From Acidimicrobiales bacterium (GTDB taxonomy: Bacteria; Actinomycetota; Acidimicrobiia; Acidimicrobiales; Aldehydirespiratoraceae), in contig JAJCXZ010000099.1 in assembly GCA_029263175.1 (NCBI GenBank), forward strand, positions 17,637 through 81,636: a stretch of 64,000 nucleotides of DNA. The letters are read 5' to 3'. This document shows, one piece after another, positions 37,712 to 46,913 of this stretch (positions are counted from its first letter, which is position 1; each line of letters starts with the position of its first letter). The notes beneath the pieces are model-generated. The model was not told the origin of the DNA. It saw nothing but the letters and a program-made list of their open reading frames with translations, and did not search any database. The position numbers and the translations under genes are program-made.

Positions 37712-38298
37712 GTGATGTCACCCTCTCCGAGGAGATCACCGAGATCGACGCCCTCGTCGTTCACGTCGACGATCTCGTCCTTGCGGGTCGGGAGGTTCTT
37801 GCCCACATAGTCGGGGCGAATGGGAAGCTCCCGATGGCCGCGGTCGACCATTACGGCGAGCTGGATCGCCCGTGGCCGGCCGTAGCTGTGAATTGCGTCG
37901 AGCGCCGCTCGCACGGTACGTCCGGTGTAGAGAACGTCATCGGCGAGCACGATCACCTTTCCGGTCGGATCGACGGGAATCTCGGTGAGTGCCTCGGGCA
38001 TGACCGGGCGGAGTCCGAAGTCGTCTCGGTGCATGGTGGCATCGAGCGTCCCGACAGGAACTGAGCCGGCTTCAGCTTCCTCGATGGTACTGATGTCGGC
38101 GGCCAACCGCTGGGCGAGATCCACCCCACCGGTCTGCATACCGATGATCACGACATCGTCGGCACCATGGTTGCGCTCGAGTATCTCATGGGCCATTCGA
38201 CGAATCGCTCGGGAAACGTCGTCGGCCGACATCACCCTGGTCCGTGCCTGAAACCGGCCGCTCTGCGGCGCAGCCAAGCCACGTTCTCGCTCTGCCAC
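37708..38298 (-). CDS. pyrR: Bifunctional pyrimidine regulator PyrR / uracil phosphoribosyltransferase
   Basis: PyrR binds pyr mRNA in response to UMP and also converts uracil and PRPP to UMP. The 196-residue protein has the PRPP motif VIVLADDVLYTGRTVRAALDAI, VVIIGMQTGGVDLAQRLA, LDATMHRDDFGLRP and the closing PIRPDYVGKNLPTRKDE. The GTG start at 38298 has AGAAGGA 5 bases upstream. A PyrR-binding loop (38319-38338) lies just before that ribosome site, so PyrR probably represses translation of its own operon. Confidence 0.97.
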   Translation of the reverse strand: MAERERGLAAPQSGRFQARTRVMSADDVSRAIRRMAHEILERNHGADDVVIIGMQTGGVDLAQRLAADISTIEEAEAGSVPVGTLDATMHRDDFGLRPVMPEALTEIPVDPTGKVIVLADDVLYTGRTVRAALDAIHSYGRPRAIQLAVMVDRGHRELPIRPDYVGKNLPTRKDEIVDVNDEGVDLGDLLGEGDIT

Positions 38299-38318
38299 GT
38301 TTTCCTTCTCTCGTCCGT

Positions 38319-38338
38319 ATGAGCCTCTCTGGACTCAT
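38319..38338 (-). promoter_or_regulatory. PyrR-binding loop in the pyr operon leader
   Basis: On the minus strand the stem arms ATGAG and CTCAT enclose TCCAGAGAGG, giving AGTCCAGAGAGGCT, an exact fit to the known PyrR RNA-binding consensus (ARUCCNGNGAGGYU). It lies about 10 bases before the pyrR ribosome site AGAAGGA. No terminator hairpin lies between it and the start. Translational control, as described in mycobacteria, is therefore more likely than Bacillus-type attenuation. Confidence 0.9.
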
Positions 38339-38355
38339 TTCACGGTCGAGATCTG

Positions 38356-38361
38356 AACATA
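38356..38361 (-). promoter_or_regulatory. Possible -10 element of the pyr operon promoter
   Basis: TATGTT on the minus strand fits TAnnnT and would start transcription near 38349, leaving a leader of about 50 nt that contains the PyrR loop. A GC palindrome (38370-38386) occupies the -35 side. Weak evidence from position. Confidence 0.3.
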
Positions 38362-38369
38362 ACAGTCCC

Positions 38370-38386
38370 GCGCCGCCGCGCGGCGC
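38370..38386. terminator. GC-only perfect hairpin upstream of the pyr promoter
   Basis: GCGCCGC and GCGGCGC pair across CGC. With palindrome copy C it forms a two-hairpin stack between the GNAT gene stop and the pyr leader, likely shielding pyr from read-through. Confidence 0.4.
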
Positions 38387-38409
38387 GCGCTCGCTGTGGA
38401 AATGTCTTC

Positions 38410-38458
38410 GAACTCGTGCAACGTCGTCACGAGAAGAGCAACGACGTTGCACGAGTTC
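38410..38458 (-). repeat. 49-bp palindromic repeat, copy C (perfect 18-bp arms)
   Basis: The arms GAACTCGTGCAACGTCGT and ACGACGTTGCACGAGTTC are perfectly complementary around a 13-base loop. The loop begins CACGAG, which can pair instead with CTCGTG of the left arm. It starts one base after the stop of the minus-strand GNAT gene. It matches copy A (inverted) and copy B in length, arm sequence and position after a stop codon. Confidence 0.85.
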
Positions 38459-38459
38459 A

Positions 38460-38945
38460 TCAACGTTTTCTTACCCAGGCGTTCGGGCCGAGGGGTTGGA
38501 AGCCGCAATTCTCGGCGACACGGAGGGATGCGACGTTGTCGGGCGAGATCTCGGCCACGAGGGCGACGAGACCGCCGTCGGCAAGGGCCCAGGCAGCGAA
38601 CGCATCGATCGCCTCGGTGGCGACTCCCTTGCCACGCGCGTCAGCGGCGACCCACCACCCGATCAGCGCGGCGCCTCGTCGCTGGTCGATGGATGACAGG
38701 CCCACTTCGCCGACCACCTCATCGTCCTCGAGGTTGGCCACGGCGAGATCGACGGCGAGTCCCCGCTCGCAACGATCCTCAGCTGATGCAATCCAACGCA
38801 TCGCGGCAGCGACGGACCGATCCTCCGGAGGCGATGACCCCTGAAGGATCTCGGGGTCGGCCCACGCCGCGACCAGTGCGTCAGCGTCGGCCGCGCGCCA
38901 CGGTCGGAGACGACACTTCGCCAGCTCGACCGTCGGCAGGCTCAC
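38460..38945 (-). CDS. GNAT-family acetyltransferase (RimJ/RimL type)
   Basis: This is a 161-residue acetyltransferase of the RimJ/RimL subgroup. The N-terminal LRPWRAADADALVAAWADPEILQG is typical. The acetyl-CoA motif is ALIGWWVAADARGKGVATEAIDAFAAWAL, and the C-terminal part is VALVAEISPDNVASLRVAENCGFQPLG. It may act on protein N-termini or small molecules. It overlaps nusB by 4 bases and is followed by palindrome copy C. Confidence 0.88.
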   Translation of the reverse strand: MSLPTVELAKCRLRPWRAADADALVAAWADPEILQGSSPPEDRSVAAAMRWIASAEDRCERGLAVDLAVANLEDDEVVGEVGLSSIDQRRGAALIGWWVAADARGKGVATEAIDAFAAWALADGGLVALVAEISPDNVASLRVAENCGFQPLGPNAWVRKR

Positions 38946-39358
38946 TCGCCGACTCGAACCTCGTCAGCGATGCTCCGCAGCACGCCGTTGAGGAACCGCG
39001 GCGATTGCTCGGCGCAGTATTGCGTGGCGATCTCCACGGCTTCGCTCAACACCACACCAGTGGGGATCTCCGGCCGCTGGCCGAGTTCCCACGCGGCGAT
39101 GCGGGCGATGACCCGGTCGACCACGGGCATGCGCGACACGGTCCATCCGGTCAGATGCGCGCCGATCAAGGTGTCGAGGTCGGCGACGGTGGCCTCCACA
39201 CCCGACGCGAGTTCTATCGCATAGTCGGCGGGCGCGATCGGCCGGCGAGCCAGCGAGTCGGCGATCGGCTCGCCGGTCTGTTCGGCTTCGTAGAGGAGCC
39301 CCAAGGCTTCTTCACGGGCTTCGCGGCGGCTGCCGAAGCCGGGGATGGATTCACTCAC
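38942..39358 (-). CDS. nusB: Transcription antitermination protein NusB
   Basis: NusB binds boxA RNA with S10 in antitermination of rRNA operons. The 138-residue all-helical protein has SRREAREEALGLLYEAEQTG at the N-terminus, the MPVVDRVIARIAAWEL core and GVVLSEAVEIATQYCAEQSPRFLNGVL, all conserved. The efp-nusB order with 4-base overlap is usual in actinobacteria. Confidence 0.95.
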   Translation of the reverse strand: MSESIPGFGSRREAREEALGLLYEAEQTGEPIADSLARRPIAPADYAIELASGVEATVADLDTLIGAHLTGWTVSRMPVVDRVIARIAAWELGQRPEIPTGVVLSEAVEIATQYCAEQSPRFLNGVLRSIADEVRVGE

Positions 39359-39918
39359 GCGCGACTGAGGTAGTCGCCGGAACGGGTATCGACCTTGACC
39401 CGCTCGCCGGGGCTGATGAACAACGGGACCTGAATGACCAGGCCTGTCTCCAGCGTGGCGGGCTTGGTACCACCAGACGAACGATCGCCCTGCAGTCCGG
39501 GCTCGGTCTCAGCGATGTTCAGCTCGACCGATGCGGGGAGATCTGTGCCGACTATCTCGGTGCCGTACATCTCGAGCACAACCGCCGAGCCGTCGACGAT
39601 GTAGTTGCCGGCGTCGCCGAGCGTCGTGGGGGTGACGTTGATCTGGTCGTACGTCTCGTTGTCCATGAAGACGTAGTCGTCGCCATCGCGGTAGAGAAAG
39701 TTCATCTCGCGCTTGTCGATCGTGGCTCGCTCAACCTTCTCGCCAGAGCGAAAGGTTCGCTCGACAGTGCCGCCGGCACGGACATTGCGCAGGCTGGTGC
39801 GCACAAACGCGTGGCCCTTGCCGGGCTTCACGTGCTGGAAGTCGACAACCTGGAACAACCCGTCGTCGAGGTCGAGCGTCATCCCGTTCTTCAGATCGTT
39901 GGTGGTGATGGTGGACAT
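39355..39918 (-). CDS. efp: Elongation factor P
   Basis: EF-P relieves ribosome stalling at polyproline. The 187-residue three-domain protein starts MSTITTNDLKNGMTLDLDDGLFQVVDFQHVKPGKGHAFVRT. The loop KPGKGHA carries the lysine that is modified, or not, in different bacteria. The C-terminal signature GLVIQVPLFISPGERVKVDTRSGDYLSR is present. It starts 10 bp after the peptidase gene. Confidence 0.96.
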   Translation of the reverse strand: MSTITTNDLKNGMTLDLDDGLFQVVDFQHVKPGKGHAFVRTSLRNVRAGGTVERTFRSGEKVERATIDKREMNFLYRDGDDYVFMDNETYDQINVTPTTLGDAGNYIVDGSAVVLEMYGTEIVGTDLPASVELNIAETEPGLQGDRSSGGTKPATLETGLVIQVPLFISPGERVKVDTRSGDYLSRA

Positions 39919-39928
39919 GCGACTCCGG

Positions 39929-41034
39929 TCAACGCGAGGGCTTTGGGGATTGGGTCAGTTTTGGCGAGTTGGTCAGGGGGCGACAGCCCGACTCGGTGAC
40001 CACGAGCAGGTCTTCGACCCGACATCCGCCGAGAGCGGGGATGTAGATACCGGGCTCGACCGTGATCACGTGACCGGGCTGGAGGATAGCGGTGCTTCGG
40101 GCGTGCACGGCCGGGAGCTCGTGGATGTCGAGGCCGACGCCATGGCCGGTGCCGTGACTGAAAGCGTCTCCGTAGCCGGCGTCAGCGATCACCGATCGGC
40201 ACACCTGGTCGATCTCCCTTGCCTCGACCCCAGGGCCGACCGCGGCGACGCCGGCGGCCTGGGCCTCGGTGACGATCTCGCGGATTCGACACGCCTCATC
40301 CCCTGCCGCGCCGATGACAAACGTGCGCGTCATGTCGCTTCGATAGCCCTCGACGACCGATCCGGCATCGATGACCACCAGTTCACCGTCGGAGAAGGGC
40401 CGGTCGGTCGGTCGGGCGTGGGGCAACGCCCCGTTGGGACCGCCGGCCACGATGGTCTCGTAGGCCGGACCGGTGGCACCCCGAGCTCGCATCGACTGCT
40501 CCAAGGCATGGGCCATCTCGCGTTCGGTCGTTCCCACGACGAGGAGGTCTTCCCGGTCAGCGAGCGCGGCGTCGACGATTGCGGCGGCTCGCTCGATTCG
40601 GGCCAGCTCGGCGTCGTCCTTGACCGCTCGAAGTTCGCGGACCAGTCCTTGCGTCGGTACCAACTCGACATCGGTCTCTTTCATCCACGACCGTTGCTCA
40701 GACCACGTCAGGACGTCGGCTTCCAAAGCTACGATCTCGACCGACCCGAGCGCCCGGGCGGCCGCCTCGATCGGCTGAATGGCGATCTCGACCATCGTGT
40801 TGGATCGGGCCGCGGCGAGCTCATCGGGGGCCTGCACCCGATAGCGACCGTCAGTGATCAGCGTCGAATCCTCGTTGGTGATCACGAGGAGTGCGTTGGA
40901 TCCGGTGAACCCGGTGCACCAACGGATCGACATCAGATCCGAGATGACGATCGCATCGGCATGGCCAGCAACAGCGACACGCAGTCGGTCAAGACGGCCG
41001 GCGACCTCGAGCGGCGGAAGACCCTCGTCCATTT

Positions 41035-41038
<4 letters not shown>
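39929..41038 (-). CDS. M24-family aminopeptidase (Xaa-Pro type)
   Basis: This is a 369-residue creatinase/prolidase-like protein. After an N-terminal non-catalytic domain (MSIRWCTGFTGSNALLVI), the pita-bread domain has the five metal ligands: Asp in VVIDAGSVVEGYRSDMTRTF (two), His in SHGTGHGVGLDIHE, and Glu in TVEPGIYIPALGGCRVED (two). The gene between aroB and efp is the usual pepQ-like one in actinobacteria. It likely cleaves X-Pro dipeptides. Confidence 0.92.
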
Positions 41039-42039
<1,001 letters not shown>

Positions 42040-42080
42040 GTACGCAGGCTACCCGCGTCCACCGGGTGCGCCGGAGGGAT

Positions 42081-42917
42081 TCAGACGCCGATGACCGTGT
42101 CGCTGAAGAACATGACGACCAGCGAGCCCGCTGCCAACGCCGGACCGAATGGGACGCTGTGACCGAGCAGGCGATTCGGTTGTCCGTCCTCGGCTTCAGG
42201 ATCGGCAACCACGTTCTTTCCGCCCCTGCGGAGCAATGCCACGCTGAGACCACCGATGACGCCGAGGAGGCAGCCGAACAGCAGCGCCCACACAACAAGA
42301 CGGAAGACCGGTGACCAGCCCACGTAGCGCGATCCAGCCGTCCAACCGAGGTGAACCCCGAGGAGCAGAGCGAGCTTCACGTCTCCGAAGCCCATGCCGC
42401 GAGGCGAGATCAGGTGAGCGACGAGGAGAATCAGGAAGTACACAGCCATGCCGACCGCAGCGCGCCCGATGGCAGACGGTCGATCGATTCCTAGCGCGGC
42501 CACCACGATCGCCAAGGCCGACAGTCCCAAGCTCGGGAAGACGAGCCGGTCCGGCAATCGGTAGACGTACATGTCGATCATCGAGAGCGACACCAGAGCG
42601 ACGATGAGCACCAGCGGAGGCAGTAGTTCCCACTCCACGCCGTACCGGGCAGCGGCGGCGACAAAGAGGCCTGCCGTCGCAAGCTCCACCAGTGGGTAGG
42701 CGGCGGTGACCGAGGCGCCACAGTGGCGACAGGATCGCCGGCGGAGCCACGACAGCACCGGAACGGTGTCGGCGATACTCAGCGGATGTTCACACTGTGG
42801 GCATCGCGACCGCAGTGACAGCGGCGTCTTGTCCGGGATCCGGTCAATCAGCATGGTGGCGAAGCCACCGGCCACAAGACCGGCAAGCCCTAGCAGAATC
42901 AAACTCACCGAATCCAC
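42081..42917 (-). CDS. Type IV prepilin peptidase (A24)
   Basis: This membrane aspartyl protease cleaves and methylates prepilins. The 278-residue protein has the N-terminal zinc-type CPQCEHP and CRHCGA pairs of the bifunctional form. The catalytic aspartates lie in SMIDMYVYRLPD and GMGFGDVKLALLLG. About eight membrane segments are visible. A substrate prepilin is not encoded nearby, though the DUF4388 gene next door could belong with type IV pilus regulation. It starts 34 bp after the DUF4388 gene on the same strand. Confidence 0.93.
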   Translation of the reverse strand: MDSVSLILLGLAGLVAGGFATMLIDRIPDKTPLSLRSRCPQCEHPLSIADTVPVLSWLRRRSCRHCGASVTAAYPLVELATAGLFVAAAARYGVEWELLPPLVLIVALVSLSMIDMYVYRLPDRLVFPSLGLSALAIVVAALGIDRPSAIGRAAVGMAVYFLILLVAHLISPRGMGFGDVKLALLLGVHLGWTAGSRYVGWSPVFRLVVWALLFGCLLGVIGGLSVALLRRGGKNVVADPEAEDGQPNRLLGHSVPFGPALAAGSLVVMFFSDTVIGV

Positions 42918-42951
42918 GTCACCATTCCCGTGGCTCGCGACGGTGGATGGC

Positions 42952-44067
42952 TCAGGAGTCGACCGAGCCGAGGAACTTCAGCAGAAGCCCACGGTTGACG
43001 GTGTCGTCCTCTGCCTCGACAGCGGCGAGGGCGGCATCACGTTCCGCATCCGTGGATGCTTTGGCGGCCGCCGCAACGGCCTTGGCGGCCTTCGGGCTCA
43101 GGTTGGCGAGCTGGCGAGCCATCTCGGCCGGGTTGAGATCATCGGCATCCGTGTCACCGGGCGACAGCAACGAATCGCTCGAACCGTCCGAGGGCTCGAG
43201 CGACGCAAGGCTCGGCACGGTGTTGGGATCGTGACTGTGATCGTCTTCGAGGGGAGCGAAGATGTTGTCGTCGGTCCCCGTGGACGTCAATGAATCCATC
43301 TCGGCGAGCACGGGCTCAGCCCTCGGCTCGGAATCCTCGGAAGCCGTCGGATCACCGTCGTCGGGGGACGAGTCGAATGCAGGAGCATCCACGCCGCCGA
43401 TGGGCTGATCGTCGAAGGCACCGGAGAGCATCTCGTCCACCATGGACGGCTCCTCTTCGGTGTCGTCGTCGATGGTTGGGAGGGGCTCGGTCAGTACCGG
43501 AGCCGAAGCGCCGGCGGGCTCGTCGATGAGCTCGACGAGGCCGAGCTCGATCAGCTCCTTCACGGTGCGGCATGCTTCGATCTCGTTCAGCTCGAGCGTC
43601 TCGGCAACCGCGCCGACCTGGGCGCCGCTACCGACGGCAACGATGCAACACCAGCGATCCGCGTCGATCATCACATCGGGACCGTTGAGCTTGCCGACAA
43701 GACCCACCCAGACCTCCAGCGACGGCACGACCTCTTCGATCGAGCGCCACTCGGCGAGCATGCTCTCGGCCTCAGCGAGAATCGGCTCCATCGAGTTGGG
43801 GTGATCCGCGTGAGCGGCTCGCGCACCGGATTCGAAAGTGAACGACCCGGCGTCAAATCGGAGCAGACCGAAGATGACCTCGGAGGCGTTCGGCGCGAAG
43901 CCGTTGGATGCAGTCAGTTCGGTGGCGACCACGTCGCCATCCTCCACCCAGACACTTCCCGAACCCCGGTCACCGGTGATACGTAGACGTCCGCTCTTCG
44001 CGGTTGTTGCGAGGAGTCGAAGAACATCAGGGAGTGCAAAGGTGTCAAGTGTGCCCGAGAGCGCCAC
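42952..44067 (-). CDS. DUF4388 (PatA-type) domain protein with acidic tail
   Basis: The N-terminal 100 residues form a DUF4388 domain (VALSGTLDTFALPDVLRLLATTAKSGRLRI, GSVWVEDGDVVA, EVIFGLLRFDAGSFTFE). A winged-helix-like segment (about 150-190) follows, then a 130-residue Asp/Glu/Ser-rich linker and a C-terminal helical part (NPAEMARQLANLSPKAAKAVAAAA). The GTG at 44067 is preferred over the longer frame from 44094. GGAGGT lies 6 bases before it, and family members start at this residue. DUF4388 proteins act in gliding and pilus signalling elsewhere, and the prepilin peptidase gene downstream fits that. Confidence 0.82.
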   Translation of the reverse strand: MALSGTLDTFALPDVLRLLATTAKSGRLRITGDRGSGSVWVEDGDVVATELTASNGFAPNASEVIFGLLRFDAGSFTFESGARAAHADHPNSMEPILAEAESMLAEWRSIEEVVPSLEVWVGLVGKLNGPDVMIDADRWCCIVAVGSGAQVGAVAETLELNEIEACRTVKELIELGLVELIDEPAGASAPVLTEPLPTIDDDTEEEPSMVDEMLSGAFDDQPIGGVDAPAFDSSPDDGDPTASEDSEPRAEPVLAEMDSLTSTGTDDNIFAPLEDDHSHDPNTVPSLASLEPSDGSSDSLLSPGDTDADDLNPAEMARQLANLSPKAAKAVAAAAKASTDAERDAALAAVEAEDDTVNRGLLLKFLGSVDS

Positions 44068-44129
44068 GGGGGGACCTCCGTCGTCGAAGAACACCTGACC
44101 ATCGGCACATTACGGCTGGGAAGTGAGGA

Positions 44130-44966
44130 CTACTGGGCCTTTTCCGCGTAAGCAGTGGTCATGGCCTCGATCGGAGCCTCGACGCCGGTCCAGAGCGTGA
44201 ATTGGATCGCAGCCTGGTGCAACAGCATCATCAGCCCGCTTTCGGTACGGAGACCGCGAAGACGACAAGCCGCCAGCCATGACGTTTCGAGGGGGTGGTA
44301 GATCAAATCGATCGCCATCTGGGCGCTTGAGAGCACGCCCGGATCGATGGGCATTCCGCTCAACTCTCCCATACCGAGCGGAGTGGCGTTCACCACGACA
44401 TCGGCATCTGAGGCGGCCTCTGGGCCGACCACCGAGCCGACGTCACCGGCCAGCGCGGCCGCAGATTCGGCCCGTCCAAGGCTCCGGTTGATCACCATGA
44501 CCGACCTGGCCCCCGCGCGCCCACAGGCTTCGATCACTGATCGGGCTGCACCCCCGGCACCGATGACGGCGATCGATTTGCCCGTGATGGAGTCGCCCTC
44601 TCGTTCGAAACTCTTGACGAAACCATCGCCGTCCGTGTTGTGGGCGACGACACGGCCCTCGGAATCGAGCTCGAGGCAGTTTGCCGCCCCGAGTGCACGC
44701 ACCGCAGGAGTCACCACGTCAGCGGCCACGGCGACTGCGTCCTTGTGAGGCATTGTGACGGACAACCCCCGGATCCCCAGGGTGCGCATCGCGTCGACTG
44801 CCTCCGCCGCACGGCCCCGCGGCACATGAAAGGCGACGTAGGTCCAGTCCAGGCCCGCAGCCTCGTAGGCCGCGTTGTGTAGAGCCGGCGACAATGAGTG
44901 CGCCACCGGGTCACCAATGACGCCGGCGACATGGGTGTTTCCGTTGGGCGTGGCCCGCAGGATCAT
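44130..44966 (-). CDS. aroE: Shikimate dehydrogenase
   Basis: AroE reduces dehydroshikimate with NADPH. The 278-residue protein has VIGDPVAHSLSPALHNAAYEAAGLDWTYV with the shikimate-binding serines, GLSVTMPHKDAVA with the catalytic lysine, and NCLELDSEGRVVAHNTDGDGF. AVIGAGGAARSVIEACGRAGA and VINRS, VNATPLGMG complete it. Coupled to mltG by a 4-base overlap, as part of alaS-ruvX-mltG-aroE. Confidence 0.95.
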   Translation of the reverse strand: MILRATPNGNTHVAGVIGDPVAHSLSPALHNAAYEAAGLDWTYVAFHVPRGRAAEAVDAMRTLGIRGLSVTMPHKDAVAVAADVVTPAVRALGAANCLELDSEGRVVAHNTDGDGFVKSFEREGDSITGKSIAVIGAGGAARSVIEACGRAGARSVMVINRSLGRAESAAALAGDVGSVVGPEAASDADVVVNATPLGMGELSGMPIDPGVLSSAQMAIDLIYHPLETSWLAACRLRGLRTESGLMMLLHQAAIQFTLWTGVEAPIEAMTTAYAEKAQ

Positions 44967-46463
44967 CCGCAGTAGCCGAGCTCGCGGCAGACCACCACGG
45001 CCTCATTGTGTTCGGCGTTGGTCACCGAGAATGTGTGAGCGCCGAACACGCCATTGGCATCGGTTCGGGCCCAGAAGATGAAGTCGCCTTCGGCCGGGTT
45101 GAGTGCGGCACGAAGAGCCGCCTCCCCGGGAGCAGCGATCGGTGACGGCGGGATTCCGGTCGAGACGTAGGTGTTCCACGGCGACTCGAAGTCGAGGTCG
45201 GATTGCAGGAGTGTGTCGGTGAAAGCCTTGTCGACCGCGTAGTAGACGGTGGCGTCGATCTGCAGCGGCATACCGGCCAGGAGCCGGTTGTAGATGGCAC
45301 GGGCCATGAGCGGGCGGTCGACGTCGACACGCGCCTCTTCCTCGATGAGCGACGCGATGACGATGATGTCCCAGTCGGTGAGTCCGAGCTCCACCGCCGC
45401 CGGGTCGTAGCCGAGCTCGTTGAGCAGGGAGCCATAACGGTTGTCGAATTCGTCCGCCATCCGCCGCAGGAAGCGGGCTTCGTCCGCCAGGTCATCCTCG
45501 TTGATGTCGTAGGTGGCCGGGAACAGCGTGCCCTCGAGTCGGAATTCCGCGGGCACTGAAGGGTCGACGTATTGCGAGACGAGGTTGGGGTTCTCGAGCG
45601 CATCGAGGATCTGCTGGCGCTCGAAGCGATCGTTGACCACGACCAGGCGCTGCACGATCTCGTCGAGACGGAGACCTTCGGGAATGTTGAAGCTGAAGAA
45701 CACCTCGGGGATCGGGCCTTCGTCCAGTATCGCAACGGCATCCTCGAACGCCATGTTCTCGTAGAGCTCGTAGTCCCCCGCCTGGAAGGTCTTCTCGGCG
45801 TCGCAGCCCATGAACCCCGTGATCGAGAGCTCACCTTCGCAGCGCAGCCAATAGCGAAACACCGTTGCGTTGCTGATGATGCCTTCGTTGGCGAGCTGGG
45901 TCGCCACATTGTTCGTCGACGCGCCGTCAGGGATGGTGAGCGCGATTGCATCGCCCAGTTGTCCGCCCGGTTCGATCTGGTTGTCGACCCAGGAGTAGAT
46001 CCGGCCTCGAATGTTGGTGACCAGGAAGATCACCAGGATCACGAAGGCGACGATACGGAGGAAGCCTCCCCAGCTGGTGCGATAGCGCACCCAGTTCTTG
46101 TCTTCGTAGTCGTAGCGAGGGTCGACCAGGGGTTCGGCTTCCGGGTCATCCTCGAGCACATACTCGGTGCCATCGGCATCGATACCGGCGACGATCACCG
46201 CACCGGGGGGTGCCATGTGGTCGGGTAAGGCCGTAGGGATGCTCGGCGTGCCGTCGGGCTGCACCAGGACCGGTTGCGCCGGCGCCTGCGGCGGCGCAGA
46301 ACTCACCGGCCGAGCGACTCGAGTGACGGGACGACGGGTGCCGGCCTCCGGGAACCGGGGCGCATCGCTGGCGCTCGACGGCGGCTGCGGCGCCTCGGGT
46401 GGAGGCCCATCATCGGCTGCCCCGGTGAGGAACGCGGCCCAACCGCCCTTGCGGCGCGGTGCG

Positions 46464-46471
<8 letters not shown>
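44963..46471 (-). CDS. mltG: Endolytic murein transglycosylase MltG
   Basis: MltG cuts nascent glycan strands at the membrane. The 502-residue protein has a long Pro-rich cytoplasmic N-terminus (residues 1-130), one membrane segment FLRIVAFVILVIFLVTNI, a LysM-like domain and the YceG catalytic domain. The catalytic glutamate lies in IASLIEEEARVDVDRPLMARAIYNRL (the usual E-K-E is E-E-E), with MPLQIDATVYYAV and STGIPPSPIAAPGEAAL following. Overlaps ruvX by 8 bases. Confidence 0.94.
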
Positions 46472-46909
<438 letters not shown>

Positions 46910-46913
<4 letters not shown>

